Positions 1 to 6,226 are shown, counted from the first letter of the stretch. The stretch: DNA of 6,226 nt from UBA4615 sp049422085 (GCA_049422085.1 JBMSOD010000188.1:1-6226); one strand, 5' to 3'. Numbers and translations are program-made. The notes: generated by a model from the sequence alone, not told the origin.

Positions 1-66
1 GTGCCGGTCGCCGGGGCCATCGTGCACAAGGTCGCCTTGGCCCGCTTCTGCCGCTGATAGCGAAAG
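1..66. other. Sequence at left edge unlike phaC; possible end of a plus-strand gene
   Basis: From about base 66 leftward the minus frame stops resembling PhaC and gives an unfamiliar tail (ELSLSAAEAGQGDLVHDG). The same bases read on plus from base 1 give VPVAGAIVHKVALARFCR followed by tandem TGA TAG stops (55-60), and all 18 sense codons end in G or C. That codon pattern suggests, without proving, that the coding strand here is plus. I do not recognise the peptide. A genuine rearrangement or insertion into phaC, or a chimeric assembly at a contig end, would both produce this. Confidence 0.35.
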
Positions 67-1578
67 CTCCGAGGCAAAGATGTAGGTCGGCACGTCGATC
101 GCCGCCAGGTCGATCGGCTCACCCACACAGGTCAGCGCCCCGGGCACCCTCAGTTCGTTATTGAGATACATGTGCCTGAGATACCAGCAATACAGCGGGC
201 CGGGCAGGTTGGTGCCGTCGGCGTTCCAGAACAGCAGATCAAAGGCCGGTGGCGCCTCACCCTTGAGGTAGTTGGACACCACATAGTTCCAGACCAGATC
301 ATTCGGCCGCAGGAACGAGAAGGTGGTGCCCAGATCCTGGGCCGTCATCAGACCTGATTCACCGATGGTCTGCTCTCTCCATGCAACCTGAACCGGATCG
401 ATGAACACACCCAAGGCCCCAGGCTCTTCGAAATCGAGCAGGGTGGTCATCAGGGTGAGCGATGCCACCGGACGCTCGCCGCGAGACGCCAGTGCTGCGA
501 GCGCAGTGGCAAGGATCGTCCCGCCCACACAGAACCCGAGAATATTGATGGTCTCGGCACCGCTGATTCTCTGGACCTCGTGGATGGGCGCAATCACACC
601 CTCCTCGATGTAGTCGTCCCAGGTCAGCCGATCATGCCGCTGTTGCGCATTGATCCAGGACACCAGGAAGACGGTATGTCCGCGGGCGACCGCGTGCGCG
701 ACAAATGAGTTGTCTGGTTGCAGGTCAAGGATGTAGAACTTGTTGATGAAGGGCGGCACCAGCAGCAAGGGCCGCGAGCCTACGGTCGGGGTGCTCGGCG
801 AGTACTGGATGAGCTCCATGACCTCGTTTCGAAACACAACCGCGCCCGCAGACGTGCCGACATTTCGGCCGACCTCGAAGGCAGATTCGTCGGTGATCGA
901 AATATGCCCCTTTCCGAGGTCGGCGAGCATGTTGTCGATCCCCTTTCGGAGACTGTCCCCTCTCGAGTCAAGCAGGGTCTTCTGCGCCTCTGGATTGGTA
1001 GGCAGGAAATTGGCAGGCGACACCATGTCCAGCCACTGACGGGTAAAGAAGCGGATGCGATCACGCGACTTGGCATCGGCGTCGACCGCATCGGCCATCT
1101 TCTGAAGAAAGTCGGCATTGAGCAGGTAGATCGCGGCGTTCCAGGCCAGAGGACCCGACTGTTGCCATGCAGCACCCGAGAATCGCTTGTCGCCGAGCGC
1201 GGGGGCCTGACCCGGCGGCGTTGTGATCATGTCGGACCAGAGCTTTTGCAGCTGCGTGGCATATTCGTTCTGGAGCGCCAGCAACCGGTCGGGGTCAATA
1301 TGGACTGGGGTCTGCATCGCTCCAGCGGCGACTGCAGCCAGATCCTGAAGCGGCGAGGTGGGCGGTGTGCGGGCAGCGCGCTGATTGCCGTCTGGGTCCT
1401 TGACGTTTGGGTCCTGATTGGCCTGGGGCGCAGCGGCAGCCCGCGGCGCGCCGGCCTTGCGAGGCTTGGCTGTGCGGCCAGCGGAAGCGCGCTGAGGGGA
1501 CTTTGCCGCTTTTGTCTTGTCAGATGACCGGGTTGCAGCGGTCGATCGCCGGGATCGGGCGGGCCGTTCGGATGCCAT
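1..1578 (-). CDS. phaC: Class I poly(3-hydroxyalkanoate) synthase PhaC, 3' end cut or rearranged
   Basis: PhaC polymerises (R)-3-hydroxyacyl-CoA into polyhydroxyalkanoate at the surface of cytoplasmic storage granules. The frame is open from the ATG at 1578-1576 to the window edge. Residues 1 to about 65 are a low-complexity Ala/Arg/Lys/Pro-rich extension, followed by the PhaC N-terminal region (for example FFTRQWLDMVSPANFLPTNP) and the alpha/beta-hydrolase domain. The lipase-like box GFCVGG places the nucleophile at Cys350 (bases 529-531), equivalent to Cys319 of Ralstonia eutropha. TFSFLRPNDLVWNYVV, FDLLFWNADGTNLPGP and YCWYLRHMYLNNEL are hallmark class I blocks. Homology stops after IDVPTYIFAS (residue 503, base 70), exactly where the family continues with REDHIVPW, which holds the catalytic Asp. 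The catalytic Asp and His are therefore not seen. A GAGG ribosome site (1584-1587) sits 5 bases before the start and supports it. Identity is secure; whether the gene is intact is not. Confidence 0.93.
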   Translation of the reverse strand, partial: MASERPARSRRSTAATRSSDKTKAAKSPQRASAGRTAKPRKAGAPRAAAAPQANQDPNVKDPDGNQRAARTPPTSPLQDLAAVAAGAMQTPVHIDPDRLLALQNEYATQLQKLWSDMITTPPGQAPALGDKRFSGAAWQQSGPLAWNAAIYLLNADFLQKMADAVDADAKSRDRIRFFTRQWLDMVSPANFLPTNPEAQKTLLDSRGDSLRKGIDNMLADLGKGHISITDESAFEVGRNVGTSAGAVVFRNEVMELIQYSPSTPTVGSRPLLLVPPFINKFYILDLQPDNSFVAHAVARGHTVFLVSWINAQQRHDRLTWDDYIEEGVIAPIHEVQRISGAETINILGFCVGGTILATALAALASRGERPVASLTLMTTLLDFEEPGALGVFIDPVQVAWREQTIGESGLMTAQDLGTTFSFLRPNDLVWNYVVSNYLKGEAPPAFDLLFWNADGTNLPGPLYCWYLRHMYLNNELRVPGALTCVGEPIDLAAIDVPTYIFASELSLSAAEAGQGDLVHDGPGDRH

Positions 1579-1651
1579 GCATGCCTCAAAGCAGTTGGAT
1601 GACCCGCTGCCTGTGGGGGAATGCAGCCGATTCATCCGGGACGAATGCGCT

Positions 1652-1681
1652 ATTGTCGCAGTGCATCAATTCCCTGTCCAA
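1652..1681 (-). promoter_or_regulatory. Putative sigma-70-type phaC promoter
   Basis: Read on the minus strand there is TTGGAC (1681-1676), an 18-base spacer, then GACAAT (1657-1652). Transcription would start near 1645 and leave a leader of roughly 65-70 bases before the phaC ATG. As I recall it, the mapped phaC promoter of Ralstonia eutropha has TTGACA, an 18-base spacer and AACAAT, so the arrangement is similar. Match to consensus is modest (3 of 6 and 4 of 6), so this is an inference from position and resemblance. Confidence 0.4.
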
Positions 1682-1703
1682 CCCTCTTTGGGAGCAGTGC
1701 TGA

Positions 1704-1724
1704 GGAGCGGTCGTGCGCCGCTCC
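1704..1724. repeat. Inverted repeat (7-bp stem, 7-base loop) in the divergent gap
   Basis: GGAGCGG (1704-1710) and CCGCTCC (1718-1724) are perfect reverse complements around the loop TCGTGCG. It lies between the putative phaC promoter and the start of the small membrane protein gene, so it could be an operator for phaC or a hairpin in the plus-strand leader. The following run (GGTTTCTT) is too weak for a convincing intrinsic terminator. The rest of the gap 1579-1776 shows no gene and no clear plus-strand promoter. Confidence 0.4.
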
Positions 1725-1776
1725 CGGTTTCTTGCGTCAGACTGACTCGCCAAGACCACAACGCTGCCCATCGACC

Positions 1777-1998
1777 ATGTACATCGTCGCCATCGCCTGG
1801 ATCTACGTGGTGCTCATGATGGCCCTGACCGAAAAGTCGGTTGTCGCTGGCATCGCCACCTTCGTGTTCTACGGGCTTGCGCCCCTGGCCCTCTTGCTGT
1901 GGCTCCTCGGCACGCCGCAAAGACGCAGGGCGAGACTGGCCAGGGAGCAGTCCAGGACCGAGTCGGAAAGCCGCTCAGGAAGCCAGCCAGATCAATGA
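1777..1998 (+). CDS. Small conserved two-span inner-membrane protein, function unknown
   Basis: This 73-residue protein begins MYIVAIAWIYVVLMMALTEK. Two hydrophobic segments are visible, about residues 2-17 and 22-44, separated by a short polar turn (TEKS). An Arg-rich stretch (residues 49-60) and a polar, probably disordered tail follow. By the positive-inside rule the tail should be cytoplasmic. The start at 1777 is chosen because the hydrophobic segment starts at once and upstream codons in the frame give an unprotein-like sequence; no clear Shine-Dalgarno precedes it. I recall similar short membrane proteins annotated as hypothetical in betaproteobacteria, but no function is known to me. 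It is divergent from phaC across a 198-base gap, and its last 24 bases overlap the convergent end of pgeF. Confidence 0.75.
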   Translation: MYIVAIAWIYVVLMMALTEKSVVAGIATFVFYGLAPLALLLWLLGTPQRRRARLAREQSRTESESRSGSQPDQ

Positions 1999-2766
1999 GG
2001 CCATGCGCCCGCTGGTCCGATCACGCCGGTGCGAATAAAACCGGGCTGGGTCACTCACCGTGCACATACCGCCCCCGTAGACGGCAATCCCGCCGCACTT
2101 CGCCAGCCGTTGCCGGGCAAGCATCTCGAGGCTGGCCAGCCACTTGCCCTGGGCTGGTGCAGGGACAAACGCGCCGACAGCCTCCCGATCTGCGCTGACA
2201 AAGGCATCGCGCACCTCAGCGCCCACCTCGAAAGCCCTCGGACCGATGGCCGGTCCGAACCAGGCCAACAGGTCAAGCGGCCGACCCAGACGGGCCCGCA
2301 TGGCGGCGACCGTGGCCTCCAGAACCCCTGCGTGCAATCATCGCCAGCCAGCATGGGCCGCGCCAATGCACCTGCCTCGGTGGTCGGTCAGCAGCACCGG
2401 CAGGCAATCGGCGGTCATGATGCAAAGCGCCCTCCCCGACCGACCGCTCACCGCCGCATCAGCAATCGGCCCGGAACTGGCCTGGTCCAGGCCGACCCCA
2501 CCCTGGTCATCCACATCGAGGACATGGGTTCCGTGCACCTGTTCCAGCCACTGGATGGGCATGCCGACGACTTCTCTCAGACGCTCCCGGTTGGCCCTGA
2601 CATGCTCAGGGACATCACCCACATGCAGCCCCAGATTGAGTCCGCCGGCGTCTCCGGAGGCCAGTCCCCAGCAACCACGGCTCACCCCGCCCGCGCGCAG
2701 ACTTGAAAAGGTTCGCACCCGTTCGGGTGCAGGCCAGTCCACCGGAATGCCTTGCAGCGAATTCAT
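1975..2766 (-). pseudogene. pgeF: Peptidoglycan editing factor PgeF (YfiH/laccase-domain family), interrupted by in-frame TGA
   Basis: PgeF-family proteins (formerly YfiH, 'polyphenol oxidase/laccase domain') are metal-dependent cytoplasmic hydrolases that remove wrongly incorporated amino acids from peptidoglycan precursors. Without the interruption the product would be about 263 residues, close to E. coli YfiH (243). The N-terminal 142 residues carry the three expected metal ligands: His78 in EQVHGTHV, Cys121 in TADCLPV and His138 in AAHAGWR. The Cys-to-His spacing of 17 equals that of E. coli Cys107/His124. Codon 143 (2338-2340) is TGA where the family has Gly (GWRG). The same frame continues with LHAGVLEATVAAM, AWFGPAIGPRAFEVG, YGGGMCTVSDPARFYSHRRD and GRMASLIWL, all typical, ending in TGA at 1977-1975. 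There is no frameshift. The gene is either recently inactivated or carries a one-base sequencing error. It lies just downstream of rluD in the same operon. Confidence 0.88.
2338..2340 (-). other. Premature in-frame TGA in pgeF
   Basis: The minus-strand codons run GGC TGG CGA TGA TTG CAC GCA GGG, giving GWR-stop-LHAG. A GGA (Gly) to TGA change is the simplest origin, since Gly follows GWR in the family. Translation could in principle restart at the adjacent TTG, but no ribosome site is evident there. A recoded genetic code is unlikely because every gene ending in the window uses TGA as its terminator. Confidence 0.9.
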
Positions 2767-2801
2767 GTCATGCCCCTCTTGTCATGTCATGCCCCTCTTG
2801 T
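2763..2801. repeat. Perfect 19-bp tandem duplication across the rluD stop and pgeF start
   Basis: The unit CATGTCATGCCCCTCTTGT occurs at 2764-2782 and again, identically, at 2783-2801; one further matching base on the left makes the repeat 39 bases long with period 19. Read on minus, each copy holds a purine-rich ribosome site (AAGAGGGG) followed by GCATGACATG. With a single copy, the rluD stop and pgeF start would overlap as ATGA, a classic translational-coupling arrangement. The duplication separates them by 15 bases and leaves two copies of the ribosome site. Confidence 0.95.
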
Positions 2802-3783
2802 TCAGATGGCGCTCCAGGGCCGAGCTGACATCCTCCCCGGTCAAGCGAAGCTCCGCGAGGACATTCTGGAAATCCTCTGGCAAGGGGCTTCTGAACTGCA
2901 GCGCCCGACCGGTCGTTGGATGCTGCAGCTCGAGCACCGAGGCATGCAAGGCCTGGCGATGGATCGACGGATGAGCGATGCCACCGTACAGGGTATCGGC
3001 CAGGAGCGGATGCCCTGCCCAGGACAAATGCACCCTGATCTGATGGGTTCGGCCGGTCTCGAGCTGGCAAAAGAGCAGGCTGAACGAGGGGCCCGCCTTC
3101 AGGGCATGGACATGGGTGCGGGCCATCCGTCCGTGATCTGCTGCGACCACGGCCATGCGCAGTCGATGCCTTGGATGTCGTCCAATCGGCGCGTCAATCA
3201 GCTCCGGCCCGGACCAGACCCCCTGACTCAAGGCCAGATAGCCGCGATGGATACGTCGCTCTGCCAGCATCCGGGTCAGCACCTCGAAGGCACGTTCGCT
3301 TCGCGCCACCAGCATCAGTCCGCTCGTGTCCTTGTCCAGGCGATGCACGATGCCCGCACGCGGCAGGCGGGCGCTGTCGGGTCTTGAATGCAGAAGTCCG
3401 TTCATGAGTGTCCCGCGCCAATGCCCCGCTGCAGGATGAACGACCAGGCCGACAGGCTTGTCGACCACCATGAGATGTTCGTCCTCGAACACCACGCCGA
3501 AGTCGACCGGATCGGGTGCGAAGGCCGTCTCCGCTTCATGGGGCAGCGGCGTCACCTCAATCTGCTCGAGCCCCGACAGCCTGCGGCTGGGTAATACGAC
3601 CGCGCCATCCAGGAGGATCGCGCCCAGGCTGAGCCATCTCTGAATGCGTGTGCGGGAAACAGGTGCCAGCGCTTGCGCCAGAAATCTGTCCACGCGCTGT
3701 CCTGCGCCTGGCGCCGCGGTGAGCCGCTGCACGTCCTCGCCTGGATCCCGACCCTCGTCGCTATAATCGATCGATTGATTCAT
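2782..3783 (-). CDS. rluD: 23S rRNA pseudouridine(1911/1915/1917) synthase RluD
   Basis: RluD converts three uridines in helix 69 of 23S rRNA to pseudouridine during late large-subunit assembly. The 333-residue product is close to the 326 of E. coli RluD. Residues about 28-75 form an S4 RNA-binding domain (GQRVDRFLAQALAPVSRTRIQRW). The catalytic domain follows, with VVDKPVGLVVHPAAGHWRGTLMNGLL and the signature GIVHRLDKDTSGLMLVA, in which Asp150 is the catalytic residue. LETGRTHQIRVHLSWAGHPLLADTLYGG is the conserved C-terminal motif of the RluA/RluD group. The start MNQSIDYSDE is preferred over an upstream in-frame codon that would add 17 residues, because AGGA precedes it at a reasonable distance and the longer form would run into bamD's leader. 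It is divergent from bamD (56-base gap) and heads an operon with pgeF. RluD rather than RluA or RluC is inferred from S4 domain, size and position. Confidence 0.93.
   Translation of the reverse strand: MNQSIDYSDEGRDPGEDVQRLTAAPGAGQRVDRFLAQALAPVSRTRIQRWLSLGAILLDGAVVLPSRRLSGLEQIEVTPLPHEAETAFAPDPVDFGVVFEDEHLMVVDKPVGLVVHPAAGHWRGTLMNGLLHSRPDSARLPRAGIVHRLDKDTSGLMLVARSERAFEVLTRMLAERRIHRGYLALSQGVWSGPELIDAPIGRHPRHRLRMAVVAADHGRMARTHVHALKAGPSFSLLFCQLETGRTHQIRVHLSWAGHPLLADTLYGGIAHPSIHRQALHASVLELQHPTTGRALQFRSPLPEDFQNVLAELRLTGEDVSSALERHLNKRGMT
3762..3767 (+). promoter_or_regulatory. Consensus -10 hexamer TATAAT, probable bamD promoter
   Basis: An exact TATAAT occurs in otherwise GC-rich sequence 72 bases before the bamD start, inside the first codons of rluD. 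Transcription would start near 3774 and give a leader of about 65 bases. No good -35 hexamer is seen 16-18 bases upstream and there is no TG extension, so assignment rests on the perfect -10 and its position. Confidence 0.5.
3765..3776. repeat. Perfect 12-bp palindrome AATCGATCGATT
   Basis: The palindrome overlaps the end of the TATAAT box and covers the likely bamD transcription start as well as codons 3-6 of rluD. It could be an operator acting on bamD, or chance; it is also coding sequence for RluD residues Gln-Ser-Ile-Asp. Confidence 0.35.
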
Positions 3784-3839
3784 TCGTGCCTGTCCTGGCG
3801 TCCTGCCACGACCCTGGCCGTATGCCGGAGCCACGCCCC

Positions 3840-4667
3840 ATGCGTTTGAACTGCAGCATCGCTCTTCGCCTCAGCCGAGTGCTGGCGCCATCGGTCATGA
3901 TTGTCGCACTGACCGGCTGCAGCCTGTTTGACAAGGCCAATGCCGATCCGGCAGAGCGCATGAGTGCGCAGCAACTCTATGCGGAAGCCCGGTCCGAACT
4001 GGACAGCAAACGCTTCGACACCGCAGTCAAGGCCCTGGCAAAACTTGAGGCGCGCTTCCCGTTCGGGATCTGGGCGCAACAGGCGCAACTCGATACCGCC
4101 TACGCACACTACAAGCTGGGCGATCGGGTTCAGGCCCTGGTCGCGATCGAGCGCTTCATCAGACTCAATCCAAGCAGCGAACTTCTGGACTACGCCTGGT
4201 ACCTCAAGGGACTGATCAATTTCAACGAGGATCAGGGCATCCTTGCAAACCTGGGCGGACAGGACTTGTCCGAGCGCGATCCCCGCGCCGCGCGGGAGTC
4301 CTTTGAAGCCTTCAAGCTTGTGGTCACCCGATTCCCGGAGAGCCGCTATGCCGACGACTCCAGAGCAAGAATGACCTACCTCGTCAACGCGCTTGCGGGT
4401 AGCGAGGTGCATATCGCGCGCTACTACTTCACCCGGGGGGCTTATCTCGCGGCAGTCAACCGGGCTCAGGCCGTTGTGGCGCAGTATCAGACCAGCCCGG
4501 CCGTTGAGGAGGCCCTCGCGATTCTGGTCAGAAGCTACGACAAGCTCGGTATGGACACCCAGAGACAGGATGCAGAACGGATCCTAAAAGCGAATTTTCC
4601 GAAGAGCACCATGCTCTCGCGCCCGCTCGGCGCTCCTCAGAAAGCCTGGTGGTCGTTCTGGAACTGA
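3840..4667 (+). CDS. bamD: Outer-membrane protein assembly lipoprotein BamD (ComL/YfiO)
   Basis: BamD is the essential periplasmic lipoprotein of the BAM complex, which with BamA folds beta-barrel proteins into the outer membrane. The 275-residue product has a lipoprotein signal (Arg-rich n-region, hydrophobic APSVMIVALTG) and a lipobox Leu-Thr-Gly-Cys ending at Cys27. Ser at +2 fits sorting to the outer membrane by Lol. The mature part is tetratricopeptide-like helical repeats (SAQQLYAEARSELDSKRFDT; FPFGIWAQQAQLDTAYAHYK). Typical family blocks follow: YLKGLINFNEDQG, DPRAARESFEAFKLVVTRFP, SRYADDSRARMTYLVNALAG and EVHIARYYFTRGAYLAAVNR. The start at 3840 is chosen because it gives a normal signal peptide and GGAG (3827-3830) lies 9 bases upstream; two further in-frame ATGs upstream (3786, 3822) would bury it. 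Its end is 7 bases from the convergent helicase gene. Confidence 0.95.
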   Translation: MRLNCSIALRLSRVLAPSVMIVALTGCSLFDKANADPAERMSAQQLYAEARSELDSKRFDTAVKALAKLEARFPFGIWAQQAQLDTAYAHYKLGDRVQALVAIERFIRLNPSSELLDYAWYLKGLINFNEDQGILANLGGQDLSERDPRAARESFEAFKLVVTRFPESRYADDSRARMTYLVNALAGSEVHIARYYFTRGAYLAAVNRAQAVVAQYQTSPAVEEALAILVRSYDKLGMDTQRQDAERILKANFPKSTMLSRPLGAPQKAWWSFWN

Positions 4668-4674
4668 CGCAGAG

Positions 4675-6226
4675 TCAATCCGGCAAAAACCGGATCGCCT
4701 CCTCCATCGAATTGACCTGATGAAAGGGCGGCAGGCTCGCGAGCAGATGCCGTCCGTAACCCCGGGTTCTGACCCGGGCATCGGCGATCACCAGAACGCC
4801 GCGATCGGTCTCTGACCGAATCAGTCGACCCGCCCCCTGTTTGAGGGTCAGCGCGGCCTGCGGAAGCTGGTCGTGTCGAAAGGGATCCTGTCCGGCCCGC
4901 TTGAGGGCCAGTGCGCGGGCCTGAATCACCGGATCGTCGGGTGGTGCAAACGGCAGCTTGTCGATCACCACCAGCGAGAGCGCATCGCCGGAGACATCAA
5001 CACCCTCCCAGAATGTTGCGCTTCCGATCAGAACCGAGGGTCTGTCGGCGCCACGGAAGCGATCCAGCAGTTCGGCCCGCGGCGACTCCCCCTGGACCAG
5101 CCATTGCATGCCTACCGTATCCATGGCTCTGAGTGCCTGGGCAGCTTCACGCAGACCGCGCAGACTGGTGCAGAGCACGAAGGCTCGGCCTCGGTTGGCT
5201 TGAAGAAGCGGCCAGATCGCCCCGGCCATTCTGGCTGCAAAACCCGGAGCACTCGGCTCACCGAGATGGGTTGGAATCCAGAGCGCGGCCTGCTGGCGAA
5301 AGTCGAAGGGACTCTCCCATCGCTCGCATCGGGCCTCTTCGAGACCCAGGGCACGGGTGTAGTGGGAAAAGTCATTGGCCATGGTCAGCGTTGCCGACAG
5401 GAAGATCCAGGCCTGACTCAACGCATCACGATGCCGACGGAAAGGCTCGGCCACGGACAATGGCGTCAGCCTCAAGACGGCGGTCTGAGCCGAGACTTCT
5501 GCCCACACAATCGCCTGTTCTTCGGAGGACGTCTCAAACGCGGCAGCCCAGCGCTGCAAGCGCTCGAGCAGATCGACCGCCCTCAGTCCGCAGCGATCGA
5601 GGTCAGGACCGCGACCGGTATTGGATGCCGTGATTGCGCAGACCGACACCAGTTCCGAGGCCAGGTCCTCGATCACCTCGGGCAGGGTATCAAGCTCTCT
5701 CAGAAGATCAATCGTCCATCGACGGGTCAGACGCCCCTCGGCAGCACGAGCCTGAGACCTGTCGCCGAAGCGCCCAGGGGTCTGCCTGCCTCCGAAAGGC
5801 CAGGCCGAACCGCCGTCCATGACGAGCCGCAGGGCGCGTACCGCCTGCTCGAGTCGATCGCAAAGATGTCGCCAGTCGGCGCCATCGGGTGCCTGAACCA
5901 GGCCTGCGCGCAAGAGATCCCTGGCGAAGTCGAGCAACTGTCGGGTGGATACCGAATCGCCAAAGAACTCGGTGGCAACCTCGGGCAGCTGGTGGGCTTC
6001 ATCGAAGATCACGGCATCGACGCTGGGCAGAAGCTCTGCCAGCGATTCATCGCGCAAGGCCAGGTCGGCAAGGAACAGATGGTGGTTCACCACCACCACA
6101 TCAGCGGTCTGCGCCTCTCGTCGTGCCTTCATCAGAAAACAGCGCCGTATTTCGGGGCAGTCTTGTCCAAGGCAGTTATCGCGCGTGGATGTGGCCCAGG
6201 CCCAGGCAGGATCGTTTTCGGAAACC
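4675..6226 (-). CDS. dinG: DinG/YoaA-family ATP-dependent 5'-3' DNA helicase (iron-sulfur, XPD-like), N-terminus outside window
   Basis: DinG-family enzymes are superfamily 2 helicases with an iron-sulfur cluster that resolve R-loops, D-loops and related structures in DNA repair. The frame is open to the right edge, giving 516 residues; about 150, including Walker A and the first cluster cysteine, lie beyond. The visible part opens with three cysteines in NCLGQDCPEIRRC, spaced C-x4-C-x5-C exactly as E. coli DinG Cys194/199/205. ARREAQTADVVVVNHHLFLAD follows, then the DEAH box (VIFDEAHQLPE, about visible residues 73-83). Helicase domain 2 has FLSATLT, FVLCTSLRGLREAA, the segment FWEGVDVSGDALSLVVIDKL with PFAPPDDPV, and motif VI QGAGRLIRSETDRG with an arginine finger, ending near EEAIRFLPD. 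DinG and YoaA are not separable with certainty from this fragment. Confidence 0.93.
   Translation of the reverse strand, partial: VSENDPAWAWATSTRDNCLGQDCPEIRRCFLMKARREAQTADVVVVNHHLFLADLALRDESLAELLPSVDAVIFDEAHQLPEVATEFFGDSVSTRQLLDFARDLLRAGLVQAPDGADWRHLCDRLEQAVRALRLVMDGGSAWPFGGRQTPGRFGDRSQARAAEGRLTRRWTIDLLRELDTLPEVIEDLASELVSVCAITASNTGRGPDLDRCGLRAVDLLERLQRWAAAFETSSEEQAIVWAEVSAQTAVLRLTPLSVAEPFRRHRDALSQAWIFLSATLTMANDFSHYTRALGLEEARCERWESPFDFRQQAALWIPTHLGEPSAPGFAARMAGAIWPLLQANRGRAFVLCTSLRGLREAAQALRAMDTVGMQWLVQGESPRAELLDRFRGADRPSVLIGSATFWEGVDVSGDALSLVVIDKLPFAPPDDPVIQARALALKRAGQDPFRHDQLPQAALTLKQGAGRLIRSETDRGVLVIADARVRTRGYGRHLLASLPPFHQVNSMEEAIRFLPD

Noticed and set aside
718..1527. Long plus-strand open frame (269 codons) opposite phaC
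   Set aside because: It lies wholly antisense to well-conserved PhaC sequence, and its translation is Arg/Gly-rich with no recognisable motif; it is a GC-rich shadow frame.
2335..2337. TTG directly after the pgeF stop as a genuine start of a separate 120-residue gene
   Set aside because: The product is simply the C-terminal half of PgeF without metal ligands, and no ribosome site precedes the TTG.
2029..2974. Plus-strand open frames (225 and 276 codons) opposite pgeF and rluD
   Set aside because: They are antisense to genes with clear family motifs, and their translations are low-complexity Pro/Ser/Arg-rich without family resemblance.
3780..4412. Minus-strand open frame (210 codons) opposite bamD
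   Set aside because: bamD on plus has a lipobox and continuous family motifs; the antisense frame is its mirror.
4668..4674. Terminator between bamD and dinG
   Set aside because: Only 7 bases separate the two stops, and I saw no hairpin followed by a T run at either gene end.
1..6226. A novel defence, mobile or biosynthetic system
   Set aside because: Every substantial coding region belongs to a known housekeeping or storage family; no transposase, integrase, repeat array, toxin-antitoxin pair or nuclease cluster is visible.

Overview
The window reads as GC-rich proteobacterial chromosome. Betaproteobacterial (Burkholderiales-like) ancestry fits best: the class I PHA synthase closely resembles the Ralstonia/Cupriavidus type, and the grouping phaC - small membrane protein - pgeF - rluD - bamD - dinG-type helicase resembles gene order I recall from Burkholderiales. 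This placement rests on recalled family sequences, not on a search. All five stop codons that end genes inside the window are TGA.

Layout, left to right. Bases 1-1578 (minus) hold phaC, the polyhydroxyalkanoate synthase. It is recognisable from its start to about base 70; its final part departs from the family, and bases 1-57 look more like the end of a plus-strand gene. A 198-base divergent gap (1579-1776) carries a plausible phaC promoter and a small inverted repeat. A 73-residue, two-span membrane protein follows on plus (1777-1998). Its tail overlaps by 24 bases the convergent end of pgeF (minus, 1975-2766), the peptidoglycan-editing factor, which is interrupted by an in-frame TGA. Directly upstream is rluD (minus, 2782-3783), 23S rRNA pseudouridine synthase. 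A perfect 19-base tandem duplication spans the rluD stop and pgeF start. bamD (plus, 3840-4667) is divergent from rluD, and a dinG-type iron-sulfur helicase (minus, 4675 to beyond the right edge) converges on it with a 7-base gap.

The genes are mostly housekeeping functions: ribosome modification (RluD), outer-membrane protein assembly (BamD), cell-wall precursor quality control (PgeF), DNA repair (DinG family) and carbon storage (PhaC). rluD and pgeF form one minus-strand operon. I see no defence system, mobile element, CRISPR array, tRNA or rRNA. The points worth a second look are local lesions: the nonsense codon in pgeF, the duplication at the rluD/pgeF junction, and the abrupt loss of phaC homology near the left edge.
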